DNA from: Micromonospora sp. MA102
GTDB taxonomy: Bacteria > Actinomycetota > Actinomycetes > Mycobacteriales > Micromonosporaceae
Direction: 5' to 3'
NCBI RefSeq assembly: GCF_025460765.1
Contig: NZ_JAMWEG010000025.1
Coordinates: 31,387 to 95,386 of the forward strand
DNA length: 64,000 nt
Shown: piece by piece, positions 1 to 8,648 of the stretch
Layout: every line of letters begins with the position of its first letter
Numbering within the stretch: the stretch's first letter is position 1
Translations under genes and position numbers: made by a program
The notes under the pieces: model-generated
What the model saw: only the letters and a program-made list of their open reading frames with translations
Database searches by the model: none
What the model was told of the DNA's origin: nothing

Positions 1-71
1 ACCTTGCGGGTACGCGTCCAGAAGCCCTCGTCGACGGTGACGGCGACATCGGGGACAGCCATGGTCGACAT
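1..71 (-). CDS. Second ABC transporter permease, N-terminus only (cut by window edge)
   Basis: An ATG at 71 opens a frame reading MSTMAVPDVAVTVDEGF to the left edge. It starts 4 nt after the stop of the preceding permease, on the same strand. Bmp-type nucleoside transporter operons encode binding lipoprotein, double ATPase, and two permeases in that order, so this is most likely the second permease. Only 23 codons are visible and no membrane segment is reached, so the identity rests on context. Confidence 0.6.
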   Translation of the reverse strand, partial: MSTMAVPDVAVTVDEGFWTRTRK

Positions 72-75
72 TGCC

Positions 76-1434
76 TTACCAGCCCTTCGCCAGGCTCGTC
101 TGCAAGCGGGCCGCGCGAGCGGCCCGCAGCTGGAAGATCGCCTTTACCAGGGCCGGCGCGGCGACGAAGATGACGATCAGCGCCTGAAGCACGGTGACCA
201 GCTCCAGCGAGATCCCGGAGTACGACTGCATCCGGTTGCCGCCGGCCTGGAGCGCACCGAAGAGCAGCGCGGCGAGCAGCACGCCCCATGGCTTCAGCCG
301 CCCGAGCAGCGCGACCAGGATGCCGTCGAAGCCGATCTGCGCGATCACCAGCGGGGTGAGCGCGTTCGCGGTCGAGCCGAGCACCATGTTCGACCCGCCG
401 AGGCCGGCCAGCAGGCCCGCGATCGCCATGACCAGCACGTAGGTCTTGGTGACGCTGATGCCGGCGGTCCGGGCGGCGTCCGGGTTCTCGCCGACCGCGC
501 GCAGCTCGAAGCCGAGCGTCGAGCGGTTCAGCAGCCAGGCGATGAACCAGGTGATCAGCACCGCGAGCAGGATGCCGGCGTGCACCCGCAGGTTGTCGCC
601 GAGCAGCCGGGGCAGCTGGGCGGAGGACTCGACGGGCTTGCTGATCGCGTCCGACCTGTTCGGGTTCTGCACCCCGCTCTGGACGATGATCCAGGACAGG
701 AAGTAGACCGCCACGTAGTTGAGCATGATCGTGGTGATCACCTCGTGGGCGCCGGTGCGCGCCTTGAGGATGCCCGGGATGAAGCCCCAGAGCGCGCCGC
801 CGAGCGCGCCGGCGATCAGCGCGACGAGCAGGTGCACCCCGGGCGGCAGCGGCAGCGCGAAGCCGGTGACGGCGGCCAGGACGACGCCGATGGTGGCCTG
901 GCCCTGGGCGCCGATGTTGAACAGGCCGCCCCGGAAGGCGAGCGCCACCGACAGGCCGGTGAATACCAGCGGCGCGGTGTAGGTGAGCGTCTCCGAGATC
1001 GGACCCATCGCGGCGCTGAAGCCGACCGCGTCGGGGTCGAAGATGGCGCCCTTGAAGAGGTTCGCGTACGCCTCGCTCACCACGGTCCAGCTGGCGTTGA
1101 GCGCGTCCGCCGGTCGGGCCGTGATGTAGCCGTAGGTGGCCAGCACCTCCGGGTCGGAGACGATGATCAGCACCGCGCCGACAAGCATGGCCAGCAGCAC
1201 CGCGAGCACGGTCACGGTGACCGTGTTGGCCGCCCAGAGGTTGTCCAGGAAGAGCCGGCCCAGCGTGGGGCGGGGCTCCCCGGCCGGGGGCTGCTTCGTC
1301 GCGGTGGCGGGCACCGCCCGCTCGGTGTCGCCGGCGGGCGCGGGCGGCGTCGCGCGGGCCTCGGTCCGCGCCTCCTGCGCCTCGGTCGCCGGCTCCTTGT
1401 CGGGGGAGCCCGACACCGGGTCTGGGTTGGTCAT
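76..1434 (-). CDS. ABC transporter permease, nucleoside/BMP type (BPD_transp_2 family)
   Basis: This 452-residue protein has a cytoplasmic Pro/Ala/Glu-rich tail of about 60 residues and then some 9-10 hydrophobic segments. It contains the family-typical stretches GGLFNIGAQGQ and GLFELRAVGENPDAAR-like (here GFELRAVGENPDAARTAGIS), which mark LivH/RbsC/YufP-type permeases. The start ATG overlaps the ATPase stop as ATGA, indicating translational coupling. With the double ATPase and Bmp lipoprotein next to it, it should form the membrane pore for purine nucleoside or related uptake. The long N-terminal tail is common in actinobacterial members. The substrate is inferred from family, not shown. Confidence 0.92.
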   Translation of the reverse strand: MTNPDPVSGSPDKEPATEAQEARTEARATPPAPAGDTERAVPATATKQPPAGEPRPTLGRLFLDNLWAANTVTVTVLAVLLAMLVGAVLIIVSDPEVLATYGYITARPADALNASWTVVSEAYANLFKGAIFDPDAVGFSAAMGPISETLTYTAPLVFTGLSVALAFRGGLFNIGAQGQATIGVVLAAVTGFALPLPPGVHLLVALIAGALGGALWGFIPGILKARTGAHEVITTIMLNYVAVYFLSWIIVQSGVQNPNRSDAISKPVESSAQLPRLLGDNLRVHAGILLAVLITWFIAWLLNRSTLGFELRAVGENPDAARTAGISVTKTYVLVMAIAGLLAGLGGSNMVLGSTANALTPLVIAQIGFDGILVALLGRLKPWGVLLAALLFGALQAGGNRMQSYSGISLELVTVLQALIVIFVAAPALVKAIFQLRAARAARLQTSLAKGW

Positions 1435-2984
1435 GCCTCGTCCTCGTTGCCAGGGCGGTCAGCGGTCGTGGTGGCGGTGTCCGGCGTGATGCCGGCCATC
1501 AGCAGGCCGATCTCCTCGCGGGGGGTGTCCGGGCCGACGATGCCGATGATCCGGCCGCGGTACATGACCGCGATCCGGTCGGCCAGGCCGATCACCTCGT
1601 CCAGTTCGCTGGAGACCACCATGACGGCGGTGCCGATGTCCCGTTCGCGGATGACCCGGCTGTGGATGAACTCGATCGAGCCGACGTCCACGCCCCGGGT
1701 GGGCTGGGCGGCGATGAAGAGCTTCAGCGGCCGGGACAGCTCCCGGGCCACGATCACCTTCTGCTGGTTGCCGCCGGAGAGGGTGCCGACCGCCGCGTCG
1801 GCCGAGGAGGTGCGGACGTCGAACTGCTCGATCCGCTCCTTCGCCGACTTCGCGATGGCGTCCGGCTTGAGCGAGAGGCCCTTGCCGAACGGCGGCTGGT
1901 CGTAGATGTCCAGCACCAGGTTCTCCGCGACGGAGAACTCCTTGACCAGGCCGTCGACGCTGCGGTCCTCCGGGACGTACCCGACGCCGGCGCGGAGCAC
2001 CTTCTTGGTGGTCCAGCCGTGCACGGCCTGGCCGTCCAGGGTGATCGAGCCGGCGAGCACCGGGCGCAGGCCCATGATCGCCTCGATCAGCTCGGTCTGC
2101 CCGTTGCCCTGCACGCCCGCGATGCCGAGCACCTCACCGGCGCGCACGGTCAGGTCGATGCCGTCGACCGCGCGCACCTGCCGGTCGTCGTCGACGACCA
2201 GGCCGGCGATCTCGAGGATCGGCTTGCCGGGCTCGGCCGGCTTCTTGTCCACGGTCAGCCGGACGTTGCGGCCCACCATGAGCGCGGCCAGCTCGTCGCG
2301 GCTGGCGGTCGGCTCGGCGGTGCCGACCGTCTTCCCGCGCCGGATCACCGTGATCCGGTCGGCGACCGCCTTGACCTCGCCGAGCTTGTGCGTGATGAAC
2401 ACGATCGACTTGCCGGCCTCCTTGAGCGACCGCATGACCGCGAGCAGTTCCTCGGTCTCCTGCGGGGTCAGCACGGCGGTCGGCTCGTCGAGGATGAGCA
2501 GGTCGACGTCGCGGGTGAGCGCCTTGACGATCTCCACCCGCTGCTGGATGCCGACCGGCAGGTCCTCGATCACCGCGTCCGGGTCGACCCGGAGGTTGTA
2601 CCGCTCGGAGACCTCGGCGACCTCGCGCCGGGCCCGCCGCCGGTCGAGGATGCCGGTGAAGCTCCCCCTGGTCTGTTCCGCGCCGAGCATCACGTTCTCG
2701 GCCACGGTGAAGACGGGCACCAGCATGAAGTGCTGGTGCACCATGCCGATCCCGGCGGCGATCGCGTCGGACGGGCCCTTCAGCTTCAGCGGCTTGCCGT
2801 CGACCAGGATCTCGCCCTCGTCGGGCTGGTACAGCCCGTAGAGCACGTTCATCAGGGTCGACTTGCCGGCGCCGTTCTCGCCGAGCAGGGCGTGGATCTC
2901 TCCAGGCTCCACCGTCAGGTCGATGTGGTCGTTGGCGACCAGATCACCGAACCGCTTGGTGATGCCGCGCAGTTCGAGTCTCAG
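1431..2984 (-). CDS. ABC transporter double ATPase of the Bmp/nucleoside type; probable CTG start
   Basis: Two ABC cassettes lie in tandem. The first has Walker A GENGAGKST, signature LPVGIQQRV and Walker B LLILDEPT. The second has the degenerate Walker A GVQGNGQTE and LSGGNQQKV, as in RbsA/YufO-type ATPases. The first standard start in frame is GTG at 2912, but that would remove the first beta strand of the nucleotide-binding fold. A CTG at 2984 lies 5 nt behind a perfect AGGAGG (2990-2995) and gives the expected N-terminus MRLELRGITKRFGDLVAN. I therefore take CTG as the start (517 residues). The stop overlaps the downstream permease start. It energises nucleoside import. Confidence 0.9.
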   Translation of the reverse strand: MRLELRGITKRFGDLVANDHIDLTVEPGEIHALLGENGAGKSTLMNVLYGLYQPDEGEILVDGKPLKLKGPSDAIAAGIGMVHQHFMLVPVFTVAENVMLGAEQTRGSFTGILDRRRARREVAEVSERYNLRVDPDAVIEDLPVGIQQRVEIVKALTRDVDLLILDEPTAVLTPQETEELLAVMRSLKEAGKSIVFITHKLGEVKAVADRITVIRRGKTVGTAEPTASRDELAALMVGRNVRLTVDKKPAEPGKPILEIAGLVVDDDRQVRAVDGIDLTVRAGEVLGIAGVQGNGQTELIEAIMGLRPVLAGSITLDGQAVHGWTTKKVLRAGVGYVPEDRSVDGLVKEFSVAENLVLDIYDQPPFGKGLSLKPDAIAKSAKERIEQFDVRTSSADAAVGTLSGGNQQKVIVARELSRPLKLFIAAQPTRGVDVGSIEFIHSRVIRERDIGTAVMVVSSELDEVIGLADRIAVMYRGRIIGIVGPDTPREEIGLLMAGITPDTATTTADRPGNEDEA

Positions 2985-2989
2985 CGCAA

Positions 2990-2995
2990 CCTCCT
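2990..2995 (-). promoter_or_regulatory. Ribosome binding site AGGAGG that decides a CTG start
   Basis: A perfect AGGAGG is followed by TTGCG and then CTG, an optimal 5-nt spacing. No ATG, GTG or TTG lies in frame until 2912, inside the conserved ATPase fold. Confidence 0.65.
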
Positions 2996-3145
2996 GGAGT
3001 GCGAGCGATGGTGCAGCGTAGCGGCTGCCGCGCCGCCACCGCGCCGGGTGGGGGTCAGTGGGGGATCAAGGTGATCGGCCGCCCCGACGCCGCGCGGGGC
3101 TTCCCGCGTGCGCCGAGGCGGCCGGATCGTCAGATCTGGTGCCCG

Positions 3146-3183
3146 CCGGCCCCCGCTGCCGATGATCTCACCGCGGGGGTCGG
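3146..3183 (-). terminator. Stem-loop between Bmp lipoprotein and ATPase genes
   Basis: Eleven-base arms (3146-3156 and 3173-3183) pair with one G.U and a 16-nt loop, without a T tract. In binding-protein operons such hairpins often attenuate read-through so that the lipoprotein is made in excess. That role is inferred here. Confidence 0.45.
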
Positions 3184-3191
3184 CGGAGCGG

Positions 3192-4280
3192 TCACTTGGT
3201 CGGCTGGGCCTTCGAGGTGACCGTGATGGTGCCGGCGGCGATGTCCGCCTTGATCTTGTCGACCTCGGCCTTCAGGTCCGCCGGGACCTTGCTGTCGAAG
3301 TCGTGGTACGGGGCGATCGAGACACCGTTGTTGGCCAGGGTGCCGACGAAGCCCGGCTTGGCCTGCAGCTTCTCGCCGTTGGCGGCCTTCAGCACGGCGT
3401 CCTTGACGGCGTCCGGGATGTTCTTGACGACCGTGGTGACCAGCGCCGGGCAGTTCGGGGTGCTCTCGCAGCCGTCGACGTCCACCCACACGACCGAGTA
3501 CTTGCCGTTGGATGCCTGCGCCGCGGCGGTGGTGCCGAGGCCGGCGCCGCCGGCGACCGGCATGATGATGTCCGCGCCCTGGGCGACCAGCGCGTCGGAG
3601 ACCTTCTTGCCCTCGTCCTGCTTGACGAAGTCGTTGGTGAAGGAGCCCTTCTGGGTGGCCTTGTCCCAGCCGATGACCTGGACGTTCTTGTTCTTGGCCT
3701 TGTTGTAGTACGCCACGCCGTCGGCGAAGCCGTCCATGAAGATGGTGACCGGCGGGATCGGGAGACCACCGTAGGTGCCGACCTTGCCCGACTTGCTCAG
3801 CCCGGCGGCCAGGTAACCGGCCTGGAAGGCGGCCTGCGCGGTGTCGAACTGCATCGGGTAGACGTTGTCCACGCCCGGGTTCGCGTCCACGATGCCGAAC
3901 TGCTGGTTCGGGTTCGCCGTGGCGATCTTCTTGGTGGCGTCCTGCATCAGGCCACCGACGGCCAGGATGAAGTCGCACTTCTGGTTGACGAACCCGGTCA
4001 GGTTGACCTCGTAGTCCGCCTCGGCCTTCGACTGGACGTTCTTGATGTCGATGTTGTCGTTCTCCTTCTTCGCCTCCTGAAGGCCCTTCCAGGCCGAGGT
4101 GTTGAAGGACTTGTCATCGATGCCGCCGACGTCCGTCACCATGCAGGCGCTGAACTTCTTGCCGCCGTTGCCCCCGGCGTTGTTGTCGTCCTTGGGAGCC
4201 TCACCACAAGCGGCGGCGCCCAGCACGAGGCCACCCGCCACGATGGCGGAGGCGATCCGCATCCCACGCACAGCGCGCAA
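3192..4280 (-). CDS. BMP-family substrate-binding lipoprotein (nucleoside ABC transporter)
   Basis: The mature part begins with FSACMVTDVGGIDDKSFN, the signature of the BmpA/PnrA/Med family of purine nucleoside-binding lipoproteins. A short signal peptide, AIVAGGLVLGAAAC, ends in a plausible lipobox cysteine. I chose the TTG at 4280 because AAGGAG lies 5 nt upstream; the frame stays open to 4406 and an ATG also exists at 4262. The 362-residue length is normal for the family. It heads the operon with the ATPase and permeases downstream, so it should capture the substrate outside the membrane. The ligand is inferred from family. Confidence 0.92.
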   Translation of the reverse strand: MRAVRGMRIASAIVAGGLVLGAAACGEAPKDDNNAGGNGGKKFSACMVTDVGGIDDKSFNTSAWKGLQEAKKENDNIDIKNVQSKAEADYEVNLTGFVNQKCDFILAVGGLMQDATKKIATANPNQQFGIVDANPGVDNVYPMQFDTAQAAFQAGYLAAGLSKSGKVGTYGGLPIPPVTIFMDGFADGVAYYNKAKNKNVQVIGWDKATQKGSFTNDFVKQDEGKKVSDALVAQGADIIMPVAGGAGLGTTAAAQASNGKYSVVWVDVDGCESTPNCPALVTTVVKNIPDAVKDAVLKAANGEKLQAKPGFVGTLANNGVSIAPYHDFDSKVPADLKAEVDKIKADIAAGTITVTSKAQPTK

Positions 4281-4539
4281 GACGTCTCCTTCCCATTGCA
4301 CACCGCGTCGTGCGCGGTGGCAGCCCTTGCGCCGGCCTGCGGTGTGCCGCCGGCGTCCCACGTTACGGACGGGAGCGTACGCCCGCGCCCACCCACCGGC
4401 CGACAATCGTGCACGACTGTTGGGCGGTCGTTACCCCTACGTAACCGATGCGTGGGGCACATCACCTTTCGTGCCCGCGGCCTTCCGGAGAGGTGTCGCG
4501 AACGTCCGTTTCCCGTGGTCTTCCCGCTGCGCCGGAGGG

Positions 4540-4890
4540 CTAACGCCAGAAGACCGCCACCGCCGCATTGACCAGCGTCAACCCGATGATCGCGAGGAAG
4601 TGCCCGCGGTTCACGGACTCCCGCTTACGGGCGAAGAAGACCATGACAAAGATCAGCAGCGCGAGCACCAACTTGGTAACAAGCTTGGCCGGTGCCGGCT
4701 CGTCGCCGTCGCGCAGCGGGGCGGACAGCCCGATTCCGGTCAGCAGGCCGATCACCGAGCCCCAGAGCATGGCCGCGTTGATCCGGAGCCGGCCGCTGAC
4801 GTACTGGGCGATCGAGCCGCCGAGCAGCATCGCGAAGCCGATCAGATGGACGTAGAGAAGGATCAGTCGAAGAGCTTCCACGCCGGCCAT
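4540..4890 (-). CDS. Small four-helix integral membrane protein, unknown function
   Basis: A 116-residue protein with about four hydrophobic helices, starting LRLILLYVHLIGFAMLLGGSIAQY and ending LTLVNAAVAVFW. I recognise it as a conserved actinobacterial membrane protein of unknown role. AGGGGGGAGG directly abuts the ATG at 4890; a GTG nine nt further in (4881) would have better spacing, so the start may be there. It stands alone between the transporter operon and a TetR-controlled gene. No catalytic motif is visible. Confidence 0.75.
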   Translation of the reverse strand: MAGVEALRLILLYVHLIGFAMLLGGSIAQYVSGRLRINAAMLWGSVIGLLTGIGLSAPLRDGDEPAPAKLVTKLVLALLIFVMVFFARKRESVNRGHFLAIIGLTLVNAAVAVFWR

Positions 4891-4938
4891 CCTCCCCCCT
4901 CAACGACGCTTTGTAGTAGCCGGCCCGCCGAGGTGCCG

Positions 4939-5946
4939 TCATACCGTGACCTCGGCGGGCCGTCCGGCCGGCTCCGGGCTGACCGCGCCCACGCGGACGG
5001 ACCGGCGGCCGACGAGGACCAGGGCCAGGCCGGCGAGCGCGTACCCGGCCAGCACGGCCAACGGCCGGCCGGCTCCCGCCCCGTCGAAGAAGGCCGCCGA
5101 GCGCAGCAGCGTGCCGCCCGCACCGACCGGCAGGAACTGCCCCACGGTCCCCCAGGGTTGCGGCAGCAGCTCGGGCGCGGCGCCCACCGCCGAGAGCGGG
5201 TTGCCGACCAGGAAGACGAGCAGCGCGCCGAGCCCGATCCCGGGAGCGCCGAGGAGCGCGCCGAGGCCCGCCACGGTGCCCGCCGCGGCCAGCGCGAACA
5301 GCCCGATGGCGCCCGCCTCGCGCCACAGGTCGCCGTCGATGACGCCGAGCCAGCCGTGCAGCACCGCGGTCCCCACGAGGCCGGCCAGGACGGCATAGCC
5401 GATCAGGCCGGCCAGCCGTGCCGCGCGCCGGGCGACCAGCACGGTGAGCAGGGCCCCGGCCAGCATGCCGGCCAGCGCCAGCGGCAGGAACCCGGCGGCG
5501 AAACCGGCCCCCCGCGGGTCGTCCGGGACGGCCGGCACGACCTGCACCACCGGCACCGGGCGGCCGGCGGAGAGCTGCGTGGCGGCCTCGGTGAGCAGGG
5601 CCGCGACGGTCGGGCTCGCGGCCGGCGCGGTGTGCAGGGCGACGCCGTCCGGGCCGACCACGAAGGCGGCGTACGCCTCCCGGTCGCGCAGCGCCCGGTC
5701 GGCGGCCGCCGCGTCCGGCAGCGTGGTGACGGCGAAGCCGCCGGGGCGGGCCGCCGTGAGCCGGGCGGCCAGCTCGGTGGCCGCGGGCGCCGGCCCGGCG
5801 ACGGCGATCGGGAGGTCGCGCGGCGCCAGGTGGGTGGCCGGCGCCGCGAAGAGGGGTACGAGCAGCGCCTGCGCCACGACCGTGAGGCTGGCGAGCAGGG
5901 CGGCGAGTAGCCAGGGCGAGCGGGGCCGGTACGGGTGAGCGGGCAT
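4939..5946 (-). CDS. TetR-controlled membrane protein, YhgE/ABC-2-permease-like
   Basis: One N-terminal helix (WLLAALLASLTVVAQALLV) is followed by an extracytoplasmic domain of about 150 residues and then five or six helices. This is the layout of YhgE/Pip or DUF3533-type ABC-2 permease relatives, though the match is by architecture only. AAGGAGG five nt upstream fixes ATG 5946, although the frame stays open to 6015 through the operator. The gene is divergent from a TetR regulator and has a perfect palindrome about 15 nt before its start, so repression by that regulator is likely. Such pairs often concern export or resistance; the substrate is unknown. Confidence 0.75.
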   Translation of the reverse strand: MPAHPYRPRSPWLLAALLASLTVVAQALLVPLFAAPATHLAPRDLPIAVAGPAPAATELAARLTAARPGGFAVTTLPDAAAADRALRDREAYAAFVVGPDGVALHTAPAASPTVAALLTEAATQLSAGRPVPVVQVVPAVPDDPRGAGFAAGFLPLALAGMLAGALLTVLVARRAARLAGLIGYAVLAGLVGTAVLHGWLGVIDGDLWREAGAIGLFALAAAGTVAGLGALLGAPGIGLGALLVFLVGNPLSAVGAAPELLPQPWGTVGQFLPVGAGGTLLRSAAFFDGAGAGRPLAVLAGYALAGLALVLVGRRSVRVGAVSPEPAGRPAEVTV

Positions 5947-5960
5947 CGCCGCCTCCTTAA

Positions 5961-5974
5961 AACGAACGTTCGTT
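5961..5974. promoter_or_regulatory. TetR operator O1, perfect 14-bp palindrome
   Basis: AACGAACGTTCGTT is its own reverse complement and lies between the divergent membrane-protein gene and tetR-type gene, just upstream of the former's SD. The size and CG-containing core fit a TetR dimer site. Confidence 0.7.
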
Positions 5975-6016
5975 CTCTTGAGCTGAGGGTGCGCCGCCGG
6001 ACGGTCCGCCGTCAAG

Positions 6017-6030
6017 AACGAACGTTCGCT
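6017..6030. promoter_or_regulatory. TetR operator O2, one mismatch from O1
   Basis: AACGAACGTTCGCT repeats O1 with one change, its centre 56 bp away. It overlaps the region just upstream of the regulator's -10 element, where binding would block the regulator's own promoter. Confidence 0.65.
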
Positions 6031-6031
6031 T

Positions 6032-6037
6032 TAGACT
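6032..6037 (+). promoter_or_regulatory. -10 element of a leaderless promoter for the TetR gene
   Basis: TAGACT ends 7 nt before the GTG start and no Shine-Dalgarno sequence is present, so transcription probably begins at the start codon. Confidence 0.5.
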
Positions 6038-6044
6038 GTGGGTC

Positions 6045-6644
6045 GTGCCACGCGTATCGGACGAACACCTCGCGGCCCGCCGCCAGCAGATCCTCGACGC
6101 GGCCCGGCGCTGTTTCCGGCGCGACGGCTTCCACAACACCTCGATGCAGGACGTGATCAGGGAGGCCGGGCTCTCGGTCGGCGCGGTCTACCGCTACTTC
6201 CCGAGCAAGAACGACCTGATCACGGCGATCGCCCAGTCGGTGATCGGCGGCGCCGACGGGCTCTTCGCCGAACTGGCCGCGGCCGATCCGCCGCTGCCGC
6301 TTGTCGACGCGCTGGACCGGGCCCTCACCTACGTCGACGCGCAGACCGGCCCGGACGGCGTGCTGCCGTTGGCCATCCAGGTGTGGGGCGAGGCGCAACG
6401 GGACCCGGTGCTGGCCGAGTTCGTCGGCCGCACGTACGCCGGTTTCCGCACCCACTTCGCCACGCTGGCCCGGCGCGCCCGAACAGCTGGCGAGCTGCCC
6501 GCCGACGCCGACCCGGAAGCGGTCGGCGCGGCCCTGTTCGCCCTGGTCCCCGGATATCTCCTGCAGCGGATCCTGACCGGCTCCCCGGACCGGCACACCT
6601 ACCTGACCGGCGTCCGCGCCATCCTGGCCGCCCACCGCGGTTAG
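6045..6644 (+). CDS. TetR/AcrR-family transcriptional regulator
   Basis: A 199-residue regulator. The N-terminal DNA-binding domain spans roughly residues 8-55, with recognition-helix region SMQDVIREAGLSVGAVYRYF followed by PSKNDLI, typical of the family. The C-terminal ligand domain is unclassified. The GTG start has no SD but a well-placed -10, indicating a leaderless transcript. Two palindromes in the divergent intergenic region are its probable operators, giving autoregulation and control of the membrane protein at 4939-5946. The effector cannot be read from sequence. Confidence 0.93.
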   Translation: MPRVSDEHLAARRQQILDAARRCFRRDGFHNTSMQDVIREAGLSVGAVYRYFPSKNDLITAIAQSVIGGADGLFAELAAADPPLPLVDALDRALTYVDAQTGPDGVLPLAIQVWGEAQRDPVLAEFVGRTYAGFRTHFATLARRARTAGELPADADPEAVGAALFALVPGYLLQRILTGSPDRHTYLTGVRAILAAHRG

Positions 6645-6648
6645 GAGA

Positions 6649-6685
6649 GGCCCCCTCCTCCACCGTGGGCGTGGAGAGGGGGCCT
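6649..6685. terminator. Bidirectional terminator between convergent genes
   Basis: GGCCCCCTCCTCCAC (6649-6663) pairs with GTGGAGAGGGGGCC (6671-6684) with a one-base bulge and 7-nt loop. It separates the TetR gene from the converging amylase gene. Confidence 0.75.
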
Positions 6686-6695
6686 TCCTTCGGCT

Positions 6696-8507
6696 TCAGG
6701 CGAGGCGCCACACCTGGAAGGTGGGGCCGTCCGCCGGGAGGATGACGGCGCCGTCCGCGTCGGGGCGCAGTGCCGGGGCGCCGCCGTACACGTTCTCGCC
6801 GGCCGGCAGGCCGGTCAGCCGGACCGGGGCGCCGGCCGCGCGGCGGGCCAGCACCAGCACCGCGCCGGCCGGCGCCTCGCGGAGGAAGACCAGCGTGTCC
6901 GCGTCGGCGTGCACCCAGCGCAGGCCGCCGTGCCGCAGGGCCGGCTCGCCACGGCGCAGCGCCAGCAGCGACCGGTACGTGTCGAAGGTGCGCCCGTCCC
7001 AGCTCTCCGGCCGGTGCCACGGCATCGGGGTACGCGAGCCCTCCCCGTTGGCGCCGGTCAGGCCCAGTTCGTCGCCCGCGAAGACGATCGGCGTGCCGGG
7101 CATGGTGGCGAGCAGGCCGGCGGCCACCTCCTGCCGGGCCGCGTCACCGACCACCGTCCGGATCCGCGCGGAGTCGTGCGAGCCGAGCAGCTGCCACGAG
7201 TGCGTGTACGACCGCCACGAGATCAGCGACCGGTAGGTGTTGATGGTGGCCAGCACCGCGCCCCCGTCCCGCCGCCGCACCCCGCCCGGGGTGCCGAGGA
7301 AGTTCGGCAGCGTGCCGTCGCCCCGGCGCAGCCAGGACCACACCGGGTCGGTGAAGCCGACGTAGTTCATGGTGCCGTGCCAGCCGTCGCGGTCCAGGTC
7401 ACCGGTGTGGTCGTGGCCGTGCTCGGCGAGCAGCAGCGCGTCGGCCCGGGTGTCGGCGACCACCTCCCGCAGCAGCCGCGCCACCTCGTGCGTGTACGCG
7501 TCGGCACCCCGCCGGCCGGTCATGTTCGCCACGTCCACCCGCCAGCCGTCCAGCGCGTACGGCGGGCGCAGCCAGCGGCGCAGCAGCGAGTCCTCGGCGG
7601 TCGCGAAGCGGCGGCGCAGCTCGGCGCTGCCCCAGTTGAGCTTCGGCAGCGACGTGACCCCGTTCCACGACTCGAAATCCCCGCCGGGCAGGTCGAAGTA
7701 GTACAGCTCCCGCTCGGGCGCGTGCACGTCGGAGACGGCGGCCGTGAACCAGTGGTGGGCGTCGCCGGTGTGGTTGCTCGTGATGTCGCCGAGCAGCCGC
7801 CAGCCCCGGGCGTGCACCGCGTCGGCCAGCCGGGCCAGGGCGGCGTCCCCGCCGAGCAGCGGGTCGACGGTGTCGAAGCTCGCCGCGTCGTACCGGTGGT
7901 TGGAGCGGGCCGGGAAGATCGGCGTGAGGTAGACGGTGTTCACACCGAGCCGGTCCAGGTGATCCAGCCGCTCGGTGACCCCGTCGAGGTCGCCGCCGTA
8001 GAACTGGCGGGGGGTCTCCGGGCCCCGCCCGATCACCGGCGTGTCCCAGTCGCACGGGATCGCCCAGTCCGGCGCCGTGCGGCCCGCCGCGGCGGCCGAG
8101 CGGGCGAACCGGTCCGGGAAGATCTGGTAGATCACCGCGTCCCGGGCCCAGGCCGGCGGCGACGCGTAGCTGACCAGCTTGAAGTCGCCGTTGTCCGGCA
8201 CGTCGTGGCCGACGAGGCCGGCCGCGTTCAGCCAGCGGGCGCCCGCCGCGCCGTCGAGCAGGAAGCGGTAGTTGCTGACCGGGTTGCGGACCTCGACCTC
8301 GGCCCGCCACCACACGTCACCGCCCTCGGTGCGGTCGACCACCGCCTCGGCGAAGCGCGGCTCGCCGTCACCGGTGGTCCGGACGTGCACCTGGCGGACG
8401 TCGGCGCCGGTCGGCACCCGGACGAAGACGGGGACGGTCTGCCCGAGGGCGGGTTCCTGCTCGGGGACGTAGGTGGCGGATCCGTCGTGGTGGGGCTGGA
8501 GGGACAC
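6696..8507 (-). CDS. Glycoside hydrolase family 13, neopullulanase/cyclomaltodextrinase-like
   Basis: An N-terminal CBM34-like beta domain of about 120 residues precedes a GH13 barrel. The four GH13 regions are visible: DITSNHTG, DGWRVDVAN (nucleophile Asp), LLLAEHGHD (acid/base Glu) and LLGSHDSAR. The CBM34-plus-barrel layout is that of neopullulanases, cyclomaltodextrinases and maltogenic amylases. No signal peptide is seen, so it should act in the cytoplasm on imported maltodextrins. I prefer GTG 8507, with GAAAGG upstream, over GTG 8552, which lacks an SD. It lies downstream of malEFG, fitting one maltodextrin pathway. Confidence 0.88.
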   Translation of the reverse strand: MSLQPHHDGSATYVPEQEPALGQTVPVFVRVPTGADVRQVHVRTTGDGEPRFAEAVVDRTEGGDVWWRAEVEVRNPVSNYRFLLDGAAGARWLNAAGLVGHDVPDNGDFKLVSYASPPAWARDAVIYQIFPDRFARSAAAAGRTAPDWAIPCDWDTPVIGRGPETPRQFYGGDLDGVTERLDHLDRLGVNTVYLTPIFPARSNHRYDAASFDTVDPLLGGDAALARLADAVHARGWRLLGDITSNHTGDAHHWFTAAVSDVHAPERELYYFDLPGGDFESWNGVTSLPKLNWGSAELRRRFATAEDSLLRRWLRPPYALDGWRVDVANMTGRRGADAYTHEVARLLREVVADTRADALLLAEHGHDHTGDLDRDGWHGTMNYVGFTDPVWSWLRRGDGTLPNFLGTPGGVRRRDGGAVLATINTYRSLISWRSYTHSWQLLGSHDSARIRTVVGDAARQEVAAGLLATMPGTPIVFAGDELGLTGANGEGSRTPMPWHRPESWDGRTFDTYRSLLALRRGEPALRHGGLRWVHADADTLVFLREAPAGAVLVLARRAAGAPVRLTGLPAGENVYGGAPALRPDADGAVILPADGPTFQVWRLA

Positions 8508-8648
8508 GGGCGTGCCTTTCGCGTCGTCGAGGACAGGGAGTGGGGCGGGCACCCGCCGCGGCCGGTCACCCGACCGCGGCGGTCCGCCCGGAAACCGCTC
8601 CGGTGTACGTCGACACGACGCCCTTGCCGCAGCGTGAGCCGAGGAGGC

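Noticed and set aside
4..1905. Long + strand open frame of 633 codons opposite the Bmp permease
   Set aside because: Its sequence is the Arg/Asp/His/Gln-rich type produced by the opposite strand of GC-rich genes, and two clear transporter genes occupy the other strand.
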